From assembly GCA_902493915.1 (NCBI GenBank), contig CABUQY010000031.1, positions 1 through 18,616 on the forward strand: a DNA stretch of 18,616 bases, written 5' to 3'. Origin of the DNA: an uncultured Collinsella sp. (lineage in GTDB: Bacteria > Actinomycetota > Coriobacteriia > Coriobacteriales > Coriobacteriaceae). How positions within the stretch are numbered: position 1 is the first letter of the stretch; each line of letters opens with the position of its first letter. The translations under genes and the position numbers were made by a program. Shown here in pieces: positions 1 to 6,904 of the stretch. The notes beneath the pieces were generated by a model that worked only from the letters and a program-made list of their open reading frames with translations, was not told the DNA's origin and searched no databases.

Positions 1-2
1 AT

Positions 3-51
3 GTGTGGCGCCTTGTCCTGCTCCTTCGGAGCCGCGGACAAGGCGCCACAC
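3..51. repeat. Perfect 16-bp inverted repeat with nested hairpin
   Basis: Bases 3-18 and 36-51 are exact reverse complements (core GGCGCCTTGTCC / GGACAAGGCGCC). The 17-nt loop holds a second small hairpin, GCTCC-TTC-GGAGC, at 20-32. No T-tract follows on the plus strand. The minus-strand exit lies outside the window, so terminator function on that side cannot be judged. It could be a terminator for a gene to the left or one more interspersed palindrome like those further along. Only the structure is certain. Confidence 0.7.
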
Positions 52-352
52 TGGTCTGCGGAGTGTTCTGAAAACTAAGCCCGGCCCCCGCCTGCGGTGA
101 CTCGGCTGCGAGCGGCCAGCGATGGGGCCGTTGTTGGTTGGGGCCGCTGGGCTGATGTGGGGGCGCGTGGCTGTTGCGAGCTCTGGTCCCGGCGGCGGCC
201 TCGGCGCTTTGCGCCTGCCGCCTTTGGGAACTGTGGGGCGTGGCCGGCAGCTGCGGCGCTGCGCGCCTGCTGCCTTGGGTGACTTTGGGGTCGATTGGGG
301 TTGTCTGCACAATTCGCGGTATTATGTTGCGGAGTTTTGAAAGGAGCCGCTG
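52..352. other. Non-coding GC-rich stretch with degenerate 52-bp tandem repeat
   Basis: No convincing gene is seen here. The short open frames overlap one another, lack ribosome binding sites and encode low-complexity Ala/Arg/Cys-rich peptides typical of GC-rich noise. A degenerate tandem repeat is visible: the segment starting at 202 (CGGCGCTTTGCGCCTGCCGC) recurs at 254 as CGGCGCTGCGCGCCTGCTGC, with similarity continuing through CTTTGGG and TGGGG. The stretch probably contains the promoter of the methyltransferase gene at 353, but no clear -35/-10 pair was found. Confidence 0.45.
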
Positions 353-931
353 GTGGTCACGACGACGTTTGCTTCGCCTTTGGGCGAAATCTTGCTTGCC
401 GCTGATGGCCGCGGTCTGACGGGGCTTTGGTTTGAGGGACAGGAGCATTTTGGCTCCACGCTTCTCAAAGAAGATCCTGAACATGTTGAAGGCGCCGATG
501 CAGTTTCTGGTGCTGGCGGCATGTCGTCGGTGAGTCCTGCAAATGGTGCGGCGTCTTCGGTGCTTGAGCGTTCCTGGGCTTGGCTGAATGCTTATTTTGC
601 AGGGCAGGAACCTCGGTTTACGCCGCCGTTGCATATGATCGGTACGGCGTTTCAGCGTGAAGTTTGGTACGAGCTGCTTTCCATTCCGCGTGGCGAGGTC
701 GCCACGTATGGCGAGATTGCCCAGCGTGTTGCGGCTCGACATCGTGTGCCGGGAAACGAGGATCCCGTTGTGTCTCCTCGTGCGGTGGGGGCTGCGGTCG
801 CGCGTAATCCCATTTCGATTATTGTGCCGTGCCATCGCGTGGTGGCGGCCGACGGATCGCTCAACGGATATGCCGGCGGCCTCGACCGTAAGGAGTGGCT
901 GCTGCGGCTTGAGGGCGCGTACGAGGAGTAA
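353..931 (+). CDS. ogt: Methylated-DNA--protein-cysteine methyltransferase (Ogt/AGT family)
   Basis: Suicide DNA-repair enzyme that transfers the alkyl group from O6-alkylguanine or O4-alkylthymine to its own cysteine. The protein has 192 residues. The active-site motif PCHRV is at 159-163 (acceptor Cys160), preceded by the DNA-binding segment with the RGEVATYGEIA motif at 113-123 (helix-turn-helix and arginine-finger region) and followed by NGYAGGLDRKEWLL (171-184), all typical of the family. The start is GTG at 353, supported by AAGGAG at 341-346 with 6-nt spacing; no upstream ATG fits. Two stretches look longer than in well-known homologues: a Gly/Ser/Ala-rich linker at about 43-70 and a loop at about 130-141. 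It appears to be a single-gene unit, with only repeats downstream. No LexA box was seen upstream. Ogt versus Ada-C naming is uncertain, but the family is not. Confidence 0.93.
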   Translation: MVTTTFASPLGEILLAADGRGLTGLWFEGQEHFGSTLLKEDPEHVEGADAVSGAGGMSSVSPANGAASSVLERSWAWLNAYFAGQEPRFTPPLHMIGTAFQREVWYELLSIPRGEVATYGEIAQRVAARHRVPGNEDPVVSPRAVGAAVARNPISIIVPCHRVVAADGSLNGYAGGLDRKEWLLRLEGAYEE

Positions 932-970
932 CACTCGAGCGCTTTGCATAGCCAAGATGCCGTGAAAGAA

Positions 971-1116
971 CGGGACATGCTTTCCGAATGGAGGCTCAGA
1001 CGGAAACTACGTCCCGGAATTCCGTTTTAAAGCGGGATGCGCTTTCCGAATGGCGTTCCAAGCGGAAACCGTGTCCCGGAATACAGCCTCAGAGTGGGAC
1101 ACCGTTTCCGGCTGAG
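971..1116. repeat. Cluster of five alternating GGGAC-TTTCCG repeat units
   Basis: Five units of about 16-20 bp alternate in orientation. Forward units are CGGGACATGCTTTCCG at 971-986, CGGGATGCGCTTTCCG at 1033-1048 and GGGACACCGTTTCCGG at 1096-1111. Inverted units are CGGAAACTACGTCCCG at 1001-1016 and CGGAAACCGTGTCCCG at 1063-1078. Adjacent forward/inverted pairs can fold into imperfect hairpins (971-986 with 1001-1016, and 1033-1048 with 1063-1078). Flanks are partly shared too: CGAATGG follows two units, and CTGAG follows the TTTCCG side of two others (on opposite strands). The cluster lies between the methyltransferase gene and the gene remnants on the opposite strand. It could act as a bidirectional terminator or be a nest of interspersed palindromes. 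Confidence 0.75.
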
Positions 1117-1137
1117 ACCACCTGCCTGGACATCGAT

Positions 1138-1356
1138 CTACGCCCGCTCCTGCAGGGCGTAGATGGACTTATCCATGTTGAACAGGTAAGCCACAACGCA
1201 GACAATAATGAACATCGGCAAGTTGCCAAAGCCGAAGACTTCGCAGCCAATAAGGATGGGTGCGAGCAGCGTATTGGTGGCGCTGCCAAAGACGGCTGCG
1301 TAGCCCAGTGCGGCGCAGAGCTCGACGGGCATGCCGAGTTGAGCCTCGTTATGGCG
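1138..1356 (-). pseudogene. C-terminal remnant of a ClC-type voltage-gated chloride channel
   Basis: The minus-strand frame from about 1356 down to the stop at 1138 reads HNEAQLGMPVELCAALGYAA and continues with hydrophobic segments (GSATNTLLAPILIG, LPMFIIVCVVAYLFNMDKSI). To my recognition this matches the last two membrane helices of ClC chloride channel/transporter proteins, normally more than 400 residues. Only about 70 residues remain, so this is the 3' end of a deleted gene. The fragment has no ribosome binding site of its own; the Met at 1332 is an internal residue. Directly upstream, in a different frame, lies the truncated Abi gene. The family call rests on pattern recognition and would need a search. 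Confidence 0.6.
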
Positions 1357-1712
1357 ACATCTGGGTAACAGAAAGGCCCGCGTTCCTCAGAGGCAAGATA
1401 GGCAATTCTGCTTCTGAGGTAGATCTCAATTCTGCCGACCGCACTGCCGACCGCATCAAACATTAACTGCCGGAGGGCTCGGTCAAATTCATACGTGTAG
1501 ATGATGGTTTCGAATGTTGTGCCTTCGCGAAAGATGGTAATCCCGGACTTGCATTTGGTTTTGTAGGGAAACCAGTAGGCCGACAGTCTGTAGTGGTTGG
1601 CTTCGACCAAAGCTCGCTCGAGTTCGCTTTGATCAGAGCACTTAAGACCCTTGTTTTCTGTCAATAGTGCTATTTGTTCGTTGATGGATATCCGCGACTT
1701 CTGGTATTTCAT
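1350..1712 (-). pseudogene. Truncated Abi_2 (AbiD/AbiF-like) abortive-infection gene
   Basis: Starting at ATG 1712 (minus), the protein begins with INEQIALLTENKGL and continues through NHYRLSAYWFPYK, TTFETIIYTYEFDRALRQLM, VGRIEIYLRSRIAYL and GPFCYPD. This order of motifs is characteristic of the N-terminal half of Abi_2 family proteins, linked to phage abortive infection. The family is usually about 300 residues; here similarity stops after about 118-120. The frame then runs open into the antisense-like reading of a ClC gene tail, giving a 207-codon chimeric frame down to 1089 whose last third has no Abi character. A weak Shine-Dalgarno sequence (AGAGG) precedes the start. The gene is presumed non-functional because the C-terminal half is missing. 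Confidence 0.7.
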
Positions 1713-1882
1713 TAAGCCTCTTGATAGAAAAAGAGCTGGAGTTGCGCATCGTTGAGAGGCTTTCCAGCTTTAGCAAAACAAACTTATAAGATGCGACGGG
1801 CCGCGTCAAGATAATTACCGGACGGCCTAGGAGGCGGCTGGTTGGCTGGCTTAAAACCCAGCGCGTGAAATGACGCTCCACG
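1713..1882. other. Short intergenic gap between Abi remnant and GyrI-like gene
   Basis: This gap sits upstream of the Abi remnant and downstream of the GyrI-like gene, both on the minus strand. A short inverted pair, AGCTGGA / TCCAGCT (about 1734-1740 and 1763-1769), could form a weak hairpin. No convincing promoter or T-tailed terminator was identified. Confidence 0.3.
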
Positions 1883-2521
1883 CTATTCAGCGCGCTTGAT
1901 AGGATGACGAACCACAGTTTTAAGTTTCTCCGGCGCACACTTGCGTGGATCGGAGAGATAGATTTCGTGATGTAAACGGGTGCCTGAGAAGTCGGGGACA
2001 TAGCCCTGCTCGGTTGTGTATTCATGCATAGCGTCTACGGTCGCCGGTTCGTTGTCGTAGGGACCGGTGTGCATGCATTGAACGCAGAGACCCTCATCAA
2101 CTTTAAGCAGCTCGACGGCGGAAAAGTCCAGTTTCTTTTTGGTCGTGGCCTCCGCGACTGCCCAGTCAAAATCATCTCGGCTGACGAAATCGGGCAGGCG
2201 GATGCACGAGATAAAGTTGAAATCGTCCTTGCGTACATAATCGATATCGCCGCTCGGGGAGTCTTGCCACCAGAATCCCTCGAGCGGCGGTACTACAAAG
2301 TCGAAATAGCCCTCGATACTCCTTGAGCCTTTCTTCGACATCTTGACGGTATAGGCGATGCCGTAAAGCAGTGGCAGGGCGTTTTGATACTCGCCACCTT
2401 CGGTATTTGGGTCGCCCTTTCCGCGAACGGCAACGTAGCTCATAGGCGGGACAGTTACGATACTCGGCTTGCTTGCAGGTTTGTAGAGCTCCTTGCATTC
2501 CTTCTTAAAGTCGAACGCCAT
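1883..2521 (-). CDS. GyrI-like small-molecule-binding domain protein
   Basis: This 212-residue protein fits the stand-alone GyrI-like family (AraC effector-binding/SOUL-type fold). Visible landmarks are the N-terminal SIVTVPPMSYVAVRGKGDP (20-38), the PPLEGFWW segment (78-85), the strand LLKVDEGLCVQCMHTGPYDN (138-157) and the C-terminal HHEIYLSDPRK (184-194), which is highly conserved in the family. Family members bind hydrophobic or cationic ligands. E. coli GyrI (SbmC) counters gyrase inhibitors, and some GyrI-like proteins have been reported to hydrolyse cyclopropanoid DNA-alkylating compounds. Which of these applies here cannot be read from sequence. The start ATG at 2521 has AAAGG about 8 nt upstream. 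The upstream region carries a perfect LexA-type box overlapping the promoter, so DNA-damage induction is likely. Confidence 0.85.
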   Translation of the reverse strand: MAFDFKKECKELYKPASKPSIVTVPPMSYVAVRGKGDPNTEGGEYQNALPLLYGIAYTVKMSKKGSRSIEGYFDFVVPPLEGFWWQDSPSGDIDYVRKDDFNFISCIRLPDFVSRDDFDWAVAEATTKKKLDFSAVELLKVDEGLCVQCMHTGPYDNEPATVDAMHEYTTEQGYVPDFSGTRLHHEIYLSDPRKCAPEKLKTVVRHPIKRAE

Positions 2522-2562
2522 GTTGGCCGCCTTTCTGCGTATTGGCCTGCTTAGACAGCGGA

Positions 2563-2591
2563 ATCATATCATAGAAACGAACAGCTGTTCG
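2563..2591 (-). promoter_or_regulatory. SOS (LexA) box overlapping the promoter of the GyrI-like gene
   Basis: CGAACAGCTGTTCG at 2578-2591 is a perfect 14-nt palindrome matching the Gram-positive/actinobacterial LexA site GAAC-N4-GTTC. Immediately downstream on the minus strand are two abutting TATGAT hexamers (2573-2568 and 2568-2563), good -10 candidates. With the second of these, the -35 region at 17-bp spacing falls inside the palindrome (CGAACA). Repressor bound here would block the promoter. The site lies about 42-70 bp upstream of the start codon at 2521. Confidence 0.72.
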
Positions 2592-2707
2592 AATGATTTG
2601 GCTGACAGATTGAGATGTGTGCGTTGTGTTTGGCGGTCGGCCTGACCCCGTCGATGATTTCTCTGCCTCCCCGGCGCCTCATCTATAGCTTCCATTTCCC
2701 CATATAA

Positions 2708-2743
2708 AACCTGCCAAAATGAACCTGCCCCTTTTTGGTCGGT
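2708..2743. repeat. CCTGCCAAAA palindrome, copy 1 (decayed arm)
   Basis: The left arm AACCTGCCAAAA (2708-2719) is followed by TGAACCTGCCCC and then TTTTTGGTCGG (2732-2742), an imperfect complement of the left arm. It has the same order as the copy at 8676 and the reverse order of the copies at 13133 and 15251. It sits in the gap upstream of the ABC transporter operon, about 50 bp before its start codon. Confidence 0.7.
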
Positions 2744-2792
2744 GCGAAATGGGTAATACTAAGGAGTTATCCGACCAGATGGGAATTAATCG

Positions 2793-3494
2793 ATGGCTTA
2801 TATCGAATTCAAAGACGTCATCAAGGCATACGGCGAGGGCGACGCCCGCATTCACGCACTCGACGGCGCGAGCTTTACGGTCGAGCGCGGCGAGCTCGCC
2901 ATCATTTTGGGTGCTTCGGGTGCCGGCAAGACCACGGCGCTCAACATTCTGGGCGGCATGGATACGGCGACTTCCGGCACCGTGACGGTGGACGGGCGCG
3001 ATGTGAGCTCCGCTAACGAGGCGCAGCTCGTGGAATACCGCCGCGCCGACGTCGGCTTTGTCTTCCAGTTCTACAATCTGGTCCCCAACCTGACGGCGCT
3101 CGAAAATGTTGAGCTTGCGGCGCAAATCTGCCCTGATTCGCTCGATGCCGAGCAAACGCTTCGTCAGGTTGGCCTGGGCGAGCGCCTGGGCAACTTTCCG
3201 GCACAGCTTTCGGGCGGCGAGCAGCAGCGCGTGTCCATTGCCCGCGCACTGGCAAAGAACCCCAAGCTGCTTTTGTGCGACGAGCCCACGGGCGCACTTG
3301 ACTATAAAACCGGCAAGCAGATCTTGCAGCTGCTGCAGGACACTTGCCGCAAGCAGGGCATTACGGTCATCATCATCACCCACAACTCCGCGCTGGCGCC
3401 CATGGCCGATCGCCTGATCCGCTTTAAGAACGGTCGCGTGGAGAGCGAGACGGTCCAGCAAAATCCCGTGCCTATCGAGACGATCGAGTGGTAG
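2793..3494 (+). CDS. ABC transporter ATP-binding protein (MacB/LolD-like)
   Basis: The nucleotide-binding subunit powers the FtsX-type permease encoded immediately downstream. All core motifs are present in 233 residues: Walker A GASGAGKTT (40-48), Q-loop Gln92 in FVFQFYNL, signature LSGGEQQR (139-146), Walker B LLLCDEPTGALD (159-170) and H-loop His197 in IITHN. The EPTGALD and FYNLVPNLTALENV wording is typical of the MacB/LolD/BceA group. The start is fixed by an in-frame TAA at 2787-2789, just before ATG 2793. The Shine-Dalgarno is weak (GGGA at 2781-2784); a better AAGGAG at 2761 is too far away. The stop lies 5 bp before the permease ATG, implying an operon. Substrate is unknown: nothing nearby indicates a peptide antibiotic or two-component partner. 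Confidence 0.93.
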   Translation: MAYIEFKDVIKAYGEGDARIHALDGASFTVERGELAIILGASGAGKTTALNILGGMDTATSGTVTVDGRDVSSANEAQLVEYRRADVGFVFQFYNLVPNLTALENVELAAQICPDSLDAEQTLRQVGLGERLGNFPAQLSGGEQQRVSIARALAKNPKLLLCDEPTGALDYKTGKQILQLLQDTCRKQGITVIIITHNSALAPMADRLIRFKNGRVESETVQQNPVPIETIEW

Positions 3495-3499
3495 CGCCC

Positions 3500-6265
3500 A
3501 TGGACCAAGACCGCCAAAACAGCCTACGCCGCGACGCGCAGAACACGGAGCGCGAGCAGGATTTTACGACCTACCGCACTGCCCAAAGCTCAAACGATAT
3601 GGTGCCGACGGTTTTTCGCCGTGGCATCTACCGCACAATCCGAGGCAGTCTTAAGCGCTTTTTGTCAATCGTGGTCATCACCGCGCTTGGCGTGAGCGTG
3701 ATGTGCGGCCTTAAGGCGGGTTGCGAGGACCTGTGTGATTCGGTTGATGCCTACTTCGACCAGCAAAATGTCTATGACATTAACGTGCAGTCGACCTATG
3801 GCCTGACTGACGATGATCTCGACGCCATACAAGAGGTCGATGGCGTCGAAACGGCCGAGGGCATCTACACCGAGACCGCCTACACCGCCGTGGGCACAAC
3901 GCGCGAGCGCGTGGTCGTGCAGAGTCTCTCCAAGGAGAACATCGATCAGCCGGTGCTCGTGAACGGCGATTTGCCCGAGAGCGCCGATGAAGTCGCGGTG
4001 ACTTCGAAGTTCCTGAAGGCATCGGGCAAGAAAATCGGCGATACGGTGAGTTTTGCCGCCAATGACGCGAGCTCGTCCAATCAAAGCGCCAAGGACCAGT
4101 TTGCCGCGGGCGATTACACCATTACGGCTGAGGTCCTCGACCCCACTGATGTAAGTTCTGACTCGACAGTCAACGCCTTTCGCGCTGCTTCGGCGGCGGA
4201 CTATAAGTTCTATGTGAGCGAGGACGCCGCGACATCTTCTTCCTACTCCGCGGTCCACGTGATCGTCGAGGGAGCCAAGAGCCTCAACTCCTATTCGGAT
4301 TCCTACGCGGCAAAGATCAATGAGGTCAAGGGCAATATCGAGAAGATCCGCGAGGAGCGTGAGAAGGCGCGCGCTCAGGAACTGACGGTCGACACGCCGG
4401 CAAGCTTGGATGCGGCCGAGCGCCAGGCGAATATGCTCTTTGGGATTGAGCAGGACAACATCAATCGCATGGCCGAGGGCAGCGACGAGCGTGCGCAGGC
4501 GCAAGCCGACCTGGACCAGCGCCGTGCCGCCGCCGACCAGCAGTTTGCCGATGCCCGCGCCGAGCTCTCTGACCTGGGCGAATGCACCTGGTACATCCAG
4601 GACCGCGGCAATATCGCAAGCTACTCGAGCGTGGAGAGCGACAGCTCGTCAATTGAGGCCATCGCCACGGTGTTCCCGTTCATCTTCTTTATCGTCGCCG
4701 TGCTCATCAGCCTCACCACCGCCACGCGTATGGTCGAGGAGGAACGCACACTCATCGGCCTGTATAAGGCACTCGGTTATTCGCGCGGACGCATCCTGTC
4801 CAAATACGTGGACTATGCGCTGTGGGCTTGTCTGATCGGCGGCGTGCTCGGCAACATCATCGGATTTGTGGGCCTGCCGCTGTTCCTGTTTACGGTGTTC
4901 GACGACATGTACTCACTGTCCCAGATGCTGCTTTCGTACGACATCGTGTCCTCGATCGTTTCGGTGGCGCTGTTTGCCGTGGGCGTGGTGGGCGCCACGA
5001 TTATCGCCTGCCGCCACGAGATGGCCGAGACCCCGGCCTCGCTTATGCGTCCCAAGGCCCCGCGCGCTGGCTCGCGCATCTTGCTCGAGCGCATCGGCTT
5101 TATCTGGCGCCGCATGGGCTTTTTGAACAAGGTCGCTGCACGCAACCTATTCCGCTATAAAAAGCGCGCCTTTATGACCATCTTCGGCATCGCGGGTTGC
5201 ACCGCGCTTGTGATCTGCGGTATGGGTATTCGCGACACGTCGGTCGCGCTTTCGCCCAAGCAGTACGGCCACATCACACGCTACGATCTGCTGGCGGTCG
5301 CCAATCCCGACGATTTTTCGCAGACGTGCGCGGCATTGGATGAGCGCAGCGCGGCCAATGATTCCAACGTGACCGTGACTTCGACGCTGCCGATTATGAC
5401 CGACAACGTCACCTTTACATTTGGCGGCAAGAGCGAGACCGTGCAGCTGATCGTGGTGCCCGATGACCGCACGAACGACCTGGACGACTATGTGCGCCTC
5501 GAGGACGAGTCCAAAGAGCCGCTGTCTTTGCGTGACGGAGACGTGTATCTGAGTAAGAGTTCACAGCTGGTGCTGGGGATTCAGCCGGGCGATACGGCAC
5601 ACGTCCAGGATTCGTCGCTCAATGTTGCCAAGGTCAAAGTCAGTGACATTTCGCTTAACTATCTGGGCAACACGCTTTACATGACGCAGGGCACCTATGA
5701 GCGCGCGTTCGGTCGAAGCGCACGCCTCAACGGCGTCTTTGTGCTGCTTAAGGGCTCGTCGGCCGACCAGATTGCGTTTAGCAAGAATCTTAAGAGCGAC
5801 GGTTGGCTTACGATTTCGAGTACGGCCGAGCATTGGGAGAACTACGAGGCGAACTTTACGATTATCAATTCCGTCGTGGTGCTCGTGACCTTTATGGCGG
5901 CGTGCCTATCGTTTGTGGTGGTGTTTACGCTGTCCAACACGAATATCTCCGAGCGCGAACGCGAGCTGGCGACCATCAAGGTGCTGGGCTTCCGCCGTGG
6001 CGAGGTGCACCATTACGTCAACAAGGAGACGTTGATCCTCACGGCGATCGGCGCTGCGCTGGGCGTGCCGCTGGGTGGCTTGCTGGCCGAGAGCTTCACG
6101 TACATCCTGCAGATGCCGTCGCTGTACTTTGACGTTGAGGTCGAGCCGCTAAGCTACGTGCTCGCCGTGCTGCTTTCCTTTGGCTTTACGATCATCGTCA
6201 ACCTCGCCACCAACCGAACTCTCAATAAGATCGACATGGTCGGCGCCCTCAAGAGCGCCGAGTAA
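3500..6265 (+). CDS. ABC transporter permease with two FtsX domains
   Basis: Membrane subunit of the exporter, about 921 residues. Predicted order: Gln/Arg-rich cytosolic N-terminus; TM1 (about 52-71); a large extracytoplasmic domain (about 75-385) whose end is a highly charged coiled coil (about 275-355, rich in Glu, Arg, Ala, Gln); the first FtsX domain with three helices (about 388-410, 438-466, 485-505) including the MVEEERTLIGLYKALGYSR coupling helix; TM5 (about 557-577); a second extracytoplasmic domain (about 580-787); and the second FtsX domain (helices about 788-814, 845-866, 887-905) with ERERELATIKVLGFRRGEV. The tandem-FtsX layout is common in Gram-positive MacB-like exporters or mechanotransmitters. 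I prefer ATG 3500, 5 bp past the ATPase stop; GTG 3488 overlapping that stop is possible. The last 24 bases recur as a fragment at 8717. Confidence 0.88.
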   Translation: MDQDRQNSLRRDAQNTEREQDFTTYRTAQSSNDMVPTVFRRGIYRTIRGSLKRFLSIVVITALGVSVMCGLKAGCEDLCDSVDAYFDQQNVYDINVQSTYGLTDDDLDAIQEVDGVETAEGIYTETAYTAVGTTRERVVVQSLSKENIDQPVLVNGDLPESADEVAVTSKFLKASGKKIGDTVSFAANDASSSNQSAKDQFAAGDYTITAEVLDPTDVSSDSTVNAFRAASAADYKFYVSEDAATSSSYSAVHVIVEGAKSLNSYSDSYAAKINEVKGNIEKIREEREKARAQELTVDTPASLDAAERQANMLFGIEQDNINRMAEGSDERAQAQADLDQRRAAADQQFADARAELSDLGECTWYIQDRGNIASYSSVESDSSSIEAIATVFPFIFFIVAVLISLTTATRMVEEERTLIGLYKALGYSRGRILSKYVDYALWACLIGGVLGNIIGFVGLPLFLFTVFDDMYSLSQMLLSYDIVSSIVSVALFAVGVVGATIIACRHEMAETPASLMRPKAPRAGSRILLERIGFIWRRMGFLNKVAARNLFRYKKRAFMTIFGIAGCTALVICGMGIRDTSVALSPKQYGHITRYDLLAVANPDDFSQTCAALDERSAANDSNVTVTSTLPIMTDNVTFTFGGKSETVQLIVVPDDRTNDLDDYVRLEDESKEPLSLRDGDVYLSKSSQLVLGIQPGDTAHVQDSSLNVAKVKVSDISLNYLGNTLYMTQGTYERAFGRSARLNGVFVLLKGSSADQIAFSKNLKSDGWLTISSTAEHWENYEANFTIINSVVVLVTFMAACLSFVVVFTLSNTNISERERELATIKVLGFRRGEVHHYVNKETLILTAIGAALGVPLGGLLAESFTYILQMPSLYFDVEVEPLSYVLAVLLSFGFTIIVNLATNRTLNKIDMVGALKSAE

Positions 6266-6326
6266 CCTGTCCTGGGATTCAAGTTCTAGCGAGCTGCCGA
6301 CGCGCCCGCAGCAGCATTTTTGCATA

Positions 6327-6370
6327 AACCGCCCCGCCAAATGCATACTTTGACGGGGCGGTTGCTTTTT
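6327..6370 (+). terminator. Rho-independent terminator of the ABC transporter operon
   Basis: AACCGCCCCG (6327-6336) pairs exactly with CGGGGCGGTT (6354-6363). The stem extends inward through CAAA/TTTG after a single mismatch, and GCTTTTT follows at 6364-6370. It lies about 60 bp after the permease stop codon at 6265. Confidence 0.9.
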
Positions 6371-6395
6371 GCCCACAGGTACCCCAGGGGGCGCC

Positions 6396-6597
6396 GTGCA
6401 AATTCCGGAGTATTCAGCGTCCCGGGGTCCGCGGGCGCGGGAATGGGAGTGCAAAACCACGCCGAAAGCCTTGATTCTGAGCCCCCAGTGCCTCGAGGAC
6501 CGATCATTTTTTACAGGATGCGGCCCATAGTGCCTGCCTTTCGCCCAAAATCCAGTATGCAGGCATCCTCGGCTGCTGAATACTCCCAAAAATGCAC
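6396..6597. mobile_element. MITE-like element with 23-bp terminal inverted repeats, copy A
   Basis: The left end at 6396-6418 (GTGCAAATTCC...GAGTATTCAGC) is complementary at 19 of 23 positions to the right end at 6575-6597 (GCTGAATACTCC...ATGCAC). The interior of about 156 bp holds a conserved hairpin, TGCCTGC / GCAGGCA (stems near 6532 and 6559). No transposase gene is inside. A second copy lies at 8871-9072. The ends are conserved and the centre drifts, as expected for a non-autonomous element or a structured RNA. The host duplication (6241-6625) is larger than the element, so this copy pair arose by segment duplication rather than by two independent insertions. Confidence 0.6.
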
Positions 6598-6654
6598 GCC
6601 ACACCCCACCCTAGGCACCTGTAGCTACTCTGCGGGCGCGTGGCCTGATAGTAA

Positions 6655-6719
6655 GTTGCGGTGGAATAGTTCCTGTTTTATGGCTCTGCTATGCCAAACA
6701 GAAACTATTCCAACGCAAC
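6655..6719. repeat. GTTGCGGTG palindrome family, copy 1
   Basis: The arms are 24 bp: 6655-6678 (GTTGCGGTGGAATAGTTCC...) and 6696-6719 (...CTATTCCAACGCAAC), with 22 of 24 complementary and a 17-nt loop. The same element, with slightly different arm sequence, occurs at 7875-7943 and 16307-16373. No protein is encoded. It lies in the non-coding gap before the HTH regulator gene. Confidence 0.85.
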
Positions 6720-6751
6720 ATATTGAGAGAGCTCTTGGCTGTTGTGCGCAC

Positions 6752-6773
6752 TGACATTTGTCATGAAATGACA
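6752..6773. promoter_or_regulatory. Candidate operator: three TGACA/TGTCA half-sites
   Basis: TGACA-TT-TGTCA (6752-6763) overlaps TGTCAT-GAA-ATGACA (6759-6773), giving three half-sites of alternating direction within 22 bp. It lies about 130 bp upstream of the HTH regulator start at 6905. This may be the regulator's own operator, but no promoter hexamers were firmly placed, so the call is tentative. Confidence 0.35.
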
Positions 6774-6904
6774 GGCCATTAGGGGTTGCTACTTGTAGTT
6801 GCGGTAGGGTTGGGGCAGATTCTAACTAGAAATGGTGGTCGCTATCGGTTGTTCTCGGCATACTCGGCTCATTCGATTACGGTCGCCACATGAAAGGGAC
6901 TGCT

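Larger units (their letters stand above)
6241..6625. repeat. Duplicated module, copy A (permease tail, terminator, MITE-like element)
   Basis: This segment aligns almost end to end with 8717-9100, at roughly 80% or better by eye. Shared landmarks in order are the last codons of the permease gene (AAGAGCGCCGAGTAAC), TGGGATTCAAG, TAGCGAGC, the GGGGCGGTTGCTTTTTGCC terminator tail, GGCGCCGTGCAAATT, the conserved block CCTGCCTTTCGCCCAAAATC and AGGCACC.GTAGC. The right end (6500-6600) is nearly identical, while the centre diverges. Copy A is attached to the intact gene, so it is presumably the parental arrangement. Confidence 0.85.

Noticed and set aside
52..352. Possible structured RNA or small gene
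   Set aside because: Only a degenerate tandem repeat is visible; no tRNA, riboswitch or conserved fold was recognised and no frame has a credible start.
971..1116. CRISPR-like array
   Set aside because: Units alternate in orientation, are short and variable, and spacers are not of uniform length. No cas genes are present.
988..1368. Plus-strand 126-codon open frame
   Set aside because: It runs through the GGGAC/TTTCCG repeat cluster and antisense to the ClC remnant; no ribosome binding site or domain.
2679..3461. Minus-strand 260-codon open frame opposite the ABC ATPase
   Set aside because: Shadow of a gene with all ABC motifs intact on the plus strand.
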